Below are positions 1 through 6,477 of a stretch of 9,306 bases of DNA, piece by piece. The notes under the pieces were generated by a model. The model searched no databases and was not told the DNA's origin. It saw only the letters and a program-made list of their open reading frames with translations. The stretch lies in assembly GCA_002505495.1 (NCBI GenBank), contig DAVI01000018.1:14304-23609 (forward strand), written 5' to 3'. Each line of letters starts with the position of its first letter. Position 1 is the stretch's first letter. A program made the translations under genes and the position numbers. The stretch is from Euryarchaeota archaeon UBA59 (lineage in GTDB: Archaea > Thermoplasmatota > Poseidoniia > Poseidoniales > Thalassarchaeaceae).

Positions 1-1871
1 AGATTCATCTCGTCACCATCGAAGTCGGCGTTGTAGGGAGTGCAGACTGCCAAGTTGAACCGGAAGGTCTTGCCCTGCATAACACGAACTTCGTGAACCA
101 TCATTGACATCCTGTGGAGTGACGGTTGTCTGTTGAAGATGACGACATCTCCGTCAATCAAGTGGCGCTCGACAACCATGCCGGGCTTCGGGTTACCCTC
201 TAGGTCGTGGGTTGAGAGACGGTCCTCAACAGGACTCCGCTCCTCCTCCTCCTCGTCCCACGGCGAACCGCAGTGTGGGCAGACCACAATGAGATGTTCC
301 GGGTAGTCCTCGTCTTGGTGCTCTCGCTCCCAGCGCCACCGGTTGTGGATTATCGCATTGGGGTTGTCATCCTTCAGCGAACGGCCCTCGAGGTCTTCTC
401 CTCGTAGGTTCGCGATTGTCGCCTCCAAGTCGGCAACATACAACTCTTGAAGGCCGTCAATCGTCCTCTTGTTCTCCTGTCGAATGACCATCCCTGGGAG
501 GAAGTTGGGCGCGCGCAGCACCTCGTTCAACTCGGGATTCATTCCCGTGTAAGGCTCATCTCTGTCCGGGTCTCCACCGTCACAGTTAGGGTTGAGACAG
601 CGGTATCCTGACCAGATGAACTTGGTTCGGTCGGTGATGCGGACGCGGTTGTGGTCGCCGCGTACGATGTAGTTCACACCTGGGTGAATGTCTGGGCCGC
701 GCAGAATCATCTGGCGCAGTTGTTCCCTGTTTCTGCTTGTTACACGGATGGGAACAGTAAGTTCCTTCGCTGACATCTCAGGAACTCCGACTTGATTGAT
801 GTCGAGGAACGGGTCCGGCGAAATCACCGAACGGGCGCAAAAGTTCACACGCTTTCCTGAAAGGTTGCTTCGGAAGCGACCCTCCTTCCCCTTGAGTCTC
901 TGTGTCAGAGTCTTGAGAGGTCGGCCGGAACGGTGGCGGGCGGGTGGAATACCGCTGGTCTGATTGTCGAAGTAGGTGGTGATGTGGTATTGCAACAGTT
1001 CCCAAAGATCCTCAACAATCAGTTGTGGCGCACCTTGGTCACGGTTTTCACGGAGTCGCTGGTTGATTCGCAGAACATCGACCAACTTGTGGGTCAGGTC
1101 GTCCTCCGAACGGTCGCCGCTTTCCAGTGTGATTGAGGGTCGCACGGTGATTGGTGGCACTGGCAGAACTCGCATGACTACCCACTCGGGGCGGTTTGTG
1201 CTCTTCTCCATGCCGATGAAAATCAGGTCTTCAGACGGGATGCCCTCCAACCACTCTCGGATGTCACGGGCGTTCAACTTGTGCTCGCTCTTGTCCTCCT
1301 TCTTCTCCTTGAAGGTGGTCGGCTTCTCAAGGATAATCTTGCCCTGCTCCGCCTCGCAGTGCATGCAAACTCTTCGCTTGGCTGAGCAGCAGACCTTCTC
1401 AACATCCTTGATTGCCTTCTTGAACTCAGGAGAACCGGGGCCGTGCTTTTGGATGATATCCTCAACCCGCGCTCGATGGTAGTCTTGCTCGGACTTCTCG
1501 ACATCGTGGGGGTGTGTCCCTGCCTGCTCCTGCAACAGAATTCGGTTGCAAGTGTTGCATGTGGACTTCAACGAGGTCTTGATGAGGTTGGTGAAGCCAC
1601 AGTGAATGACCGGCAGCTCGAGCTGAATGTGACCAAAGTGGCTTGGGCACTCGTCGTGCTTGTTGCCGCAGGTATTGCATCGCACACCCGGTTCGATGAC
1701 TCCCATCTGGGGGTCCATCAGCCCTTGGTGGTATGCATGGCCGTCGTCCTTGTAGGTGTCAGCAGTCTTGACCTCGACCGCACTGAGGCGACGGATCTCA
1801 TTGGGGGACATCAAGCCGAACTTGATGGCCGAAATACGCTTTGGAATCTTCGAACGGTCCATTTTCTTCAT
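1..1871 (-). CDS. rpoA1: DNA-directed RNA polymerase subunit A' (RpoA1), N-terminal part, cut by window edge
   Basis: Largest catalytic subunit of archaeal RNA polymerase, N-terminal part (Rpb1/beta' homologue). The open frame has 623 codons from ATG at 1871 and leaves the window before any stop. Visible in order: clamp zinc motif C65-x2-C68-x6-C75-x2-H78; second metal-site pairs C105-x2-C108 and C169-x2-C172; the block RVNFCARSVISPDP; NRQPSLHRMSMM; and the catalytic loop NADFDGD (about 614-620) with its three Mg-binding Asp. Between NYIVRGDHNRVRI (ends at 412) and GMVVERHLIDGD (starts at 564) lie about 150 residues where the family usually has about 20-25; this stretch holds C425, C430, C531 and C534. 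The start follows the rpoB stop by 4 bases behind a strong Shine-Dalgarno site; an alternative in-frame ATG lies 9 bases downstream. Identity is very secure; the insertion is discussed as a finding. Confidence 0.97.
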   Translation of the reverse strand, partial: MKKMDRSKIPKRISAIKFGLMSPNEIRRLSAVEVKTADTYKDDGHAYHQGLMDPQMGVIEPGVRCNTCGNKHDECPSHFGHIQLELPVIHCGFTNLIKTSLKSTCNTCNRILLQEQAGTHPHDVEKSEQDYHRARVEDIIQKHGPGSPEFKKAIKDVEKVCCSAKRRVCMHCEAEQGKIILEKPTTFKEKKEDKSEHKLNARDIREWLEGIPSEDLIFIGMEKSTNRPEWVVMRVLPVPPITVRPSITLESGDRSEDDLTHKLVDVLRINQRLRENRDQGAPQLIVEDLWELLQYHITTYFDNQTSGIPPARHRSGRPLKTLTQRLKGKEGRFRSNLSGKRVNFCARSVISPDPFLDINQVGVPEMSAKELTVPIRVTSRNREQLRQMILRGPDIHPGVNYIVRGDHNRVRITDRTKFIWSGYRCLNPNCDGGDPDRDEPYTGMNPELNEVLRAPNFLPGMVIRQENKRTIDGLQELYVADLEATIANLRGEDLEGRSLKDDNPNAIIHNRWRWEREHQDEDYPEHLIVVCPHCGSPWDEEEEERSPVEDRLSTHDLEGNPKPGMVVERHLIDGDVVIFNRQPSLHRMSMMVHEVRVMQGKTFRFNLAVCTPYNADFDGDEMN

Positions 1872-1873
1872 GT

Positions 1874-1882
1874 GATCACCTC
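1874..1882 (-). promoter_or_regulatory. Shine-Dalgarno site of rpoA1
   Basis: The minus strand reads GAGGTGATC, then two bases, then the ATG at 1871. This is an exact complement of the usual archaeal 16S rRNA 3' end. It overlaps the rpoB stop codon (1876-1878), which suggests translational coupling of rpoB and rpoA1, and it supports the start at 1871. Confidence 0.85.
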
Positions 1883-4800
1883 TGGTCCTCCAACTCGAGT
1901 CTCATAGCGACACCGAGCGACTTCATCTCATCGAGTAGTAACTTGAAGGCGTAGGAGGTCTGGACCATGTGCACCTCGGCGCTCTCACCGTGAATCGGGC
2001 TGACATAGCAGCGTCTGCGGTAGTCCCAGAAAGCGACATGGCCGCTCTGGGCGCAAACCGCGAGTTTGACTCCGTCCGACTCGTCGAGTAGCCTGTCCTT
2101 GATGACCATCGACGCACCGTGTGCAATCAGGCAGTCACGCTCCATCTCACCAAACCGAAGTCCACCCTGACGGGCGCGACCCTCGGTAGGTTGGCGGGTC
2201 AGAATCTGCACTCTTCCACGGCTGCGGGCGTGAATCTTGCTGCTCACCATGTGATGCAACTTCTGGTAGTAGATGCAGCCGACGAAGATGTTGGCGGGGT
2301 ACTCTTCGCCGGTCTCTCCGTTGACCATCCTCTCACGACCTGTGTGAGCGAAGCCGTAGCGCAGGAGGCCCTCACGCAGCGAGTCTTCCTTCTCTCCCGA
2401 GAAGGCAGTGCCGTCGATGAAGCGACCCTCCATCGAACCGACCTTTCCGCCAATCATCTCTAGGATGTGAGCGACGGTCATTCGGCTTGGAATAGCGTGC
2501 GGGTTGATGAGTAGGTCCGGAACAACTCCATCGACCGTGAATGGCATGTCCTCTGCATCGACAAGTCGGCCGATGACCCCCTTCTGTCCGTGGCGGGATG
2601 AGAACTTGTCACCCAACTCAGGAATGCGGTGTTGTCGTAGTGTGATGCGGACCAACCGTCCAGCGTCAAGGCTCTCAGTAACGAAGACATGGTCGACATT
2701 TCCTGACTCGCCATGACGGACATTCATGCTCGACTCCTGCCTGTACTGACCCATCATGAAGGCGCCATGGCCCTCTTCGAGGAAGCGGGGTGGGCTGGTC
2801 TTTCCGACCAAGACCGTCTGCTCATCGTCGTGCTTGCCCGTGATCATGGTTTCAGGGTAGGGTAGACCGTCGTACTCAAGGTGAGAGTACTCGGCGCTGT
2901 CCTTTCGCCCCTTGACCTCGTCCTGACCGGTGCCGGGAACCTCAATTTCCTCTTCCTGACCGCCGGGGAACCTCTTCCGCTCTGCGTTGTATGTGCGCAC
3001 GAAGCTGGACCTGCCAAGAGCTCGCTCCACACTTGCGCGGTTCATGATGATGGCGTCTTGCATGTTGTAGCCGTGATGGCTCATGATGGCGACGATGAAG
3101 TTCTGGCCACCTGGCCGCTGAACGAAATTGGTAGTCTCCATCGCCTGAGTCTGCACCATCGAGCGTTGAGGATAGTCGAGGGCGTGCATTCGAGTGTCTG
3201 GGCGGAGACGGTTGTTGCTCGAAGGGAGTCCTAGAGCCTGCTTCACCATAGCTGTACCACCGGTGACTCTCGGTGTCGAGTTGTGCTCCGGGTAGGGCAC
3301 CAGACTGGCGCAAACTCCGAGGATCAACTGCGGGTCAATCTCGACATGCGTGAAGAGTAGAACATCGCCGCTCTTCTTTTCCTTGCGGCGCAACTTGTCA
3401 GTGTCTTCTTGGTAGTAGTTGAGAGGCACGGTGAATGTCTCGGTAACCCACTTGCCGTTAGGCATTTGGACTCTGGCTCGCAGTTTGGCCACCTCGATTC
3501 CTTCTTCGCCGAGATTCAGCCAAGTGATGTTTGCTGGGATCATCGGTCGCTTGTTCCGAGGGGATACAGCGGGTAGGTCATATGGCCGGGGTGCGATAAG
3601 AAGGTCTTCTTCCTCCTCAGCATCAATCCACTCGACGACACCTTGGTTGACGAGGTCTCGGAAGGTCATCTCCCGATTGCGAAGCGCTTCGAGGTGCTCC
3701 GTTGCGAGAACCAGATTTCCACTATCGAGGACCAGCAGTGGCCTCAGGATTCTGCCCTTGTCAGTGTTGATGAAAATGTCACGATTGTAGGCGTCATGTC
3801 GGATGCTGACCTCGGGTCTGATTCGACCACTTCGGCGGCGTCGCTTGAAGTGAGCAACCAGTCGGTGAGCGTCCTTGTGGAGTCCGAATAGGTCTCCATT
3901 CACATGGACTCTTGTTCCTTCTGACCAGTCCTGTGGCTCCTCGACACCAGCCTCCTTCAGGAGTTCCTTGACATCGTCTTCGGAGACGGCCTCGGAAACA
4001 TCGATCATCTGGGCGGCATTCTTCACCAGTCCGCAATTTTGTCCCTCGGGGGTCTCATTCGGACAGAGACGGCCCCACTGTGTCGGATGCAGGTCTCGAG
4101 CCTCGAAGTGAGGCTGGCTGCGGACCAATGGGCTGGTCACGCGTCGCATGTGCGACAGCGCGGAAATGTAGGTGGTACGGTCGAGCAGTTGGGCTACTCC
4201 GGTTCTTCCGCCGACCCAATTACCGGTCGCAAGTGCGTGCATGATCTTCGATGTCAAAACATCAGGTCTTAGGCAACTGTTAATCTTCAATTCCCGCTTC
4301 CTGTTGTGATGTCGCTCTAGTTGGTACTTGAGGTCACGAGCGAGTTGAGTCATGCTGACGCGGAAGAGGTCCTCGATAAGGTCGCCAGCGAGGCGGACCC
4401 GCTTGTTCGCGTAGTGGTCCTTGTCGTTCGGCTCGCGGTTGGTGATTGCCATCTCGAGAACTTGACGGACGATTCGACCGAGGAATATCGCCTTCTTATG
4501 GCGGTGCTCTGGCTGGTCGCCGAGGTGAGGTAGAAGTTCCCTGTCCATCAGGTTGTTCACACGCTGCTCACGGTACTCCTTCTGTTGACCGGCGGCGAAC
4601 TTCTTCTCAAGCCAGGAGATTGCCTCCTCCTGAGTCTCGACTCCGTAGGCGTCCTTCGTGTCCGGGTCGCGGACGTGATTGATGTTGGCGACGACATACT
4701 TGAACGCCTCTTTGTGGCCTGCAATCGCAGCGAAGATGTCCTCGTCGGAATTGATGCCTAGTGCCCGCATTAGTAGGACTACTGGAATCACCTGTGTGCC

Positions 4801-5553
4801 GGCGCTGCTGATCTTTACCATCAGCATGCCATCCTTCCGCTTCTCAACGGTCAGCGGCTTACGCACACCGGCCTTCTGCGAGAAGATCTTGGCAACCTCG
4901 GTGTGTCTGCTGTAGCGCTTGTTCATCTCGACGGTGACTCGGTTGGGTGCTAGGTCCTCCATCGAAATGAGAACTCTCTCGGTCCCGTTGATGATGAAGT
5001 AGCCACCAGGGTCGTAGGGGTCTTCGCCCTTCTGTTTGAGCAGGTGCATGTAGTGCTCGCGGTCTTCTTCACTCATCTCTGGAGAGAGATTTCGGTTTGG
5101 GTCGATGTGACTGGAATGGAGGTTGCAGCGCTCGCTGCGTACCATGATGGGGAGGTTTCCGACTTGGACGCGCTCCTCTTCGATAGGTGCGGGCAGATCC
5201 TCGCGGTGGATGGTGAAATCCATGAATACCGGGGAGTAGTAGGTCAACTTCCGTAGTCGGCATTCAAGCGGTGTCGCGTTCTCGTTGTTGGCTCCGTTCG
5301 CCTCACGAATTGTTGGAGGGCCCAAAGCGAGGTTCTTCATTCGGACGCTGATCTCGTTGTCCAATACGTCGAGCTTGATGAGCCCACCTTCGTCGTCTTC
5401 TACGATTTCATCTGTGCCGATGCGGATGTTTCGTACGATTTGTTCCATCCGGGATGCTGTTCCATCTCCGTTCGGCAGGCAGTCGTTGTAGGATGCAATC
5501 TGGTGGTTCACCAAACTTCGCTCACGGAAGAATGTCTCGATAATTTCCTTCAT
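1876..5553 (-). CDS. rpoB: DNA-directed RNA polymerase subunit B (RpoB), unsplit
   Basis: Second-largest subunit of archaeal RNA polymerase (Rpb2/beta homologue), which forms half of the active cleft. One chain of 1225 residues covers both the B'' and B' parts that are separate genes in many Euryarchaeota. Landmarks: GGYFIINGTERVLISMEDL near the N-terminus, CPNETPEGQNCGLVKN, the hybrid-binding block around MVKQALGLPSSN, the active-centre segment GYNMQDAIIMN (Q832-D833), GDKFSSRHGQKG (lysines 983 and 991), and the C-terminal SYAFKLLLDEMKSLG anchor. The open frame extends to an ATG at 5601, overlapping rpoH by 35 bases, but the ATG at 5553 is preferred: GGAGG precedes it by 8 bases, it follows the rpoH stop by 13 bases, and MKEIIETFFRERSLV fits the family N-terminus. 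Two oddities: Gln replaces Glu in the conserved Glu-Asp pair, and the C-terminal zinc site reads C-x2-S ... S-x2-H instead of two C-x2-C pairs. Confidence 0.97.
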   Translation of the reverse strand: MKEIIETFFRERSLVNHQIASYNDCLPNGDGTASRMEQIVRNIRIGTDEIVEDDEGGLIKLDVLDNEISVRMKNLALGPPTIREANGANNENATPLECRLRKLTYYSPVFMDFTIHREDLPAPIEEERVQVGNLPIMVRSERCNLHSSHIDPNRNLSPEMSEEDREHYMHLLKQKGEDPYDPGGYFIINGTERVLISMEDLAPNRVTVEMNKRYSRHTEVAKIFSQKAGVRKPLTVEKRKDGMLMVKISSAGTQVIPVVLLMRALGINSDEDIFAAIAGHKEAFKYVVANINHVRDPDTKDAYGVETQEEAISWLEKKFAAGQQKEYREQRVNNLMDRELLPHLGDQPEHRHKKAIFLGRIVRQVLEMAITNREPNDKDHYANKRVRLAGDLIEDLFRVSMTQLARDLKYQLERHHNRKRELKINSCLRPDVLTSKIMHALATGNWVGGRTGVAQLLDRTTYISALSHMRRVTSPLVRSQPHFEARDLHPTQWGRLCPNETPEGQNCGLVKNAAQMIDVSEAVSEDDVKELLKEAGVEEPQDWSEGTRVHVNGDLFGLHKDAHRLVAHFKRRRRSGRIRPEVSIRHDAYNRDIFINTDKGRILRPLLVLDSGNLVLATEHLEALRNREMTFRDLVNQGVVEWIDAEEEEDLLIAPRPYDLPAVSPRNKRPMIPANITWLNLGEEGIEVAKLRARVQMPNGKWVTETFTVPLNYYQEDTDKLRRKEKKSGDVLLFTHVEIDPQLILGVCASLVPYPEHNSTPRVTGGTAMVKQALGLPSSNNRLRPDTRMHALDYPQRSMVQTQAMETTNFVQRPGGQNFIVAIMSHHGYNMQDAIIMNRASVERALGRSSFVRTYNAERKRFPGGQEEEIEVPGTGQDEVKGRKDSAEYSHLEYDGLPYPETMITGKHDDEQTVLVGKTSPPRFLEEGHGAFMMGQYRQESSMNVRHGESGNVDHVFVTESLDAGRLVRITLRQHRIPELGDKFSSRHGQKGVIGRLVDAEDMPFTVDGVVPDLLINPHAIPSRMTVAHILEMIGGKVGSMEGRFIDGTAFSGEKEDSLREGLLRYGFAHTGRERMVNGETGEEYPANIFVGCIYYQKLHHMVSSKIHARSRGRVQILTRQPTEGRARQGGLRFGEMERDCLIAHGASMVIKDRLLDESDGVKLAVCAQSGHVAFWDYRRRCYVSPIHGESAEVHMVQTSYAFKLLLDEMKSLGVAMRLELEDQR

Positions 5554-5561
5554 TTCAGTAG

Positions 5562-5566
5562 CCTCC
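5562..5566 (-). promoter_or_regulatory. Shine-Dalgarno site deciding the rpoB start
   Basis: The minus strand reads GGAGG directly after the rpoH stop codon (5567-5569), then 8 bases to the ATG at 5553. This favours 5553 over the upstream in-frame ATG at 5601, which lies inside rpoH. Confidence 0.75.
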
Positions 5567-6154
5567 TCAAGTCCCCTCGACAACCAGCCTGTACGCGACA
5601 TGGGTGCCCGCAGACGGGCTCCTTCTGATGACCCGGACGATTCGGTTGTTCAACCATCCAGCACGCAATTCCTCATCCTCAGCCTCGTGCATCTCCTTGA
5701 TGACCTGCACTGCGGGGTCGGTGATGAGAATCTTAGGTAGCAACTCGCGGCGTAGGCGAGTGCCCCCGTTGCCATCTGATGTGAGGAGTTCCCACGGTGC
5801 GAGAGCATCCTCCTCCTCGTCGATTGGGACGAGTTCGTGGTGTGGAGTCAACTCGTGGTTGAGGACATTGAATCGGCTGTCACCCAAGGGGATGTCAACT
5901 TCGTCTCCAGCCTGACGGAGGATGTCGACTCGCTTACCTCGGGATCGGCGCTTGCTGGCGCTGAGGGCACGGATGACATTCATGACGGTCTCGAATTCGG
6001 TGTCAGACTTCTTGAGTCCGAGTTTTGTTGCGACATCGTCGAGACTCATTTTCTTGATTGTGTCCAAGTTCGCGTCGTCCGCGAGTTTGTGGGCGAGTTC
6101 CTCTTTGATGCCCTCTTCCATTAGACGCTTCTTAGTTGATGATTTTACTGCCAC
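5567..6154 (-). CDS. rpoH: RNA polymerase subunit H (RpoH) with a long N-terminal extension
   Basis: Archaeal RNA polymerase subunit H, counterpart of the C-terminal assembly domain of eukaryotic Rpb5, which contacts the large subunit on the downstream-DNA side. The protein has 195 residues, against about 75-90 usual for archaeal RpoH. The family part starts near residue 95: NHELTPHHELVPIDEEED, LPKILITDPAV (from about 139) and RRSPSAGTHVAYRLVV (about 177-192). It contains about 10 extra residues (KEMHEAEDEELRAGW) between its last two conserved blocks. Residues 1-94 are additional: a charged, apparently helical segment (about 8-65) resembling a helix-hairpin-helix repeat, followed by the basic stretch SKRRSRGKR (about 67-75). 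The start is GTG, supported by GAGGGGGT 6 bases upstream. It is the first protein gene of the operon, 53 bases behind tRNA-Lys. The RpoH call is secure; the function of the extension is unknown. Confidence 0.92.
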   Translation of the reverse strand: MAVKSSTKKRLMEEGIKEELAHKLADDANLDTIKKMSLDDVATKLGLKKSDTEFETVMNVIRALSASKRRSRGKRVDILRQAGDEVDIPLGDSRFNVLNHELTPHHELVPIDEEEDALAPWELLTSDGNGGTRLRRELLPKILITDPAVQVIKEMHEAEDEELRAGWLNNRIVRVIRRSPSAGTHVAYRLVVEGT

Positions 6155-6160
6155 TTTGAG

Positions 6161-6168
6161 ACCCCCTC
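6161..6168 (-). promoter_or_regulatory. Shine-Dalgarno site of rpoH
   Basis: The minus strand reads GAGGGGGT, 6 bases before the GTG at 6154. It is purine-rich and close to the GAGGTGAT complement of 16S rRNA. It supports the GTG start and inclusion of the N-terminal extension; the next in-frame ATG is 11 codons downstream and lies within the extension. Confidence 0.65.
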
Positions 6169-6207
6169 GACCCTGCCTAAACAGGAGCCTGCGGCCTATC
6201 CAGGAGG

Positions 6208-6281
6208 CGGGCCTGACGGGGTTCGAACCCGCGGCCGTCCGGTTAAAAGCCGGATGCTCTACCTGACTAAGCTACAGGCCC
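6208..6281 (-). tRNA. tRNA-Lys (anticodon UUU)
   Basis: A 74-base cloverleaf can be folded by eye on the minus strand. The acceptor stem GGGCCTG/CAGGCCC pairs perfectly. The D arm runs from GCTT to GAGC. The anticodon stem TCCGG/CCGGA closes the loop CTTTTAA with anticodon TTT. The T arm GCGGG-TTCGAAC-CCCGT contains one G-U pair. The discriminator base is G. CCA is not encoded (the next bases are CCT) and no intron is present. It lies 53 bases upstream of rpoH on the same strand, so tRNA and polymerase genes may share a promoter. Confidence 0.96.
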
Positions 6282-6295
6282 ATGGCTGGGCAAGG

Positions 6296-6311
6296 TCTAA
6301 CCTCGGTTAGA
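6296..6311. repeat. Short palindrome upstream of tRNA-Lys
   Basis: TCTAACC-TC-GGTTAGA is a perfect 7-base inverted repeat with a 2-base spacer. It occupies about -15 to -30 relative to the tRNA 5' end, where the TATA element of an archaeal promoter would lie. No convincing TATA box is seen there, so this may be part of the promoter or an operator; that role is inferred. Confidence 0.45.
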
Positions 6312-6323
6312 GGTACCCTTCAA

Positions 6324-6425
6324 GAACCTTTCGGCATGGCTGACGCTGATGTCGGGGGCGGTCTCACCTGAGGGTCGGAGGGTGAGTCTCCGGGCGCCAC
6401 TCAACGGAGTTTGCCATAAAGGTTC
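6324..6425. promoter_or_regulatory. Divergent intergenic region with two concentric inverted repeats
   Basis: The bases between tRNA-Lys (minus) and the fusion gene (plus), 6282-6477, hold no gene. Within them AAAGGTTC occurs on the plus strand at 6418-6425 and on the minus strand at 6331-6324. Each copy reads outward towards a gene, 52 bases before the ATG at 6478 and 42 bases before the tRNA. Inside this pair, CTCACC (6363-6368) and GGTGAG (6381-6386) form a second inverted repeat with the same centre (6374.5). The wider contexts CATAAAGGTTC and CGAAAGGTTC are similar and could be matching promoter elements of two divergent units. No promoter is proven. Confidence 0.4.
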
Positions 6426-6477
6426 CCGAGATAATCATCACGCAAACGATTGAATCATCGATTGCCATCCGAGGACC

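Noticed and set aside
183..635. Intein or intron within rpoA1
   Set aside because: The extra segment lacks intein splice-junction and homing-endonuclease motifs, and the frame stays open through it. It is also not inserted at the catalytic NADFDGD loop itself, so a domain insertion fits better.
976..1482. Plus-strand open frame of 168 codons opposite rpoA1
   Set aside because: It lies entirely antisense to a conserved polymerase gene, is Ser/Arg-rich without motifs, and is typical of a shadow frame in GC-rich coding DNA.
5554..5601. Longer rpoB start at 5601, adding 16 residues and overlapping rpoH
   Set aside because: The ATG at 5553 has a well-placed GGAGG and the family N-terminus begins there; the upstream part is better explained as rpoH coding sequence in another frame.
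6182..6206. CAGGAG repeated at 6182 and 6201 between tRNA-Lys and rpoH
   Set aside because: Six-base repeats at this distance are expected by chance in GC-rich DNA and no further structure supports them.
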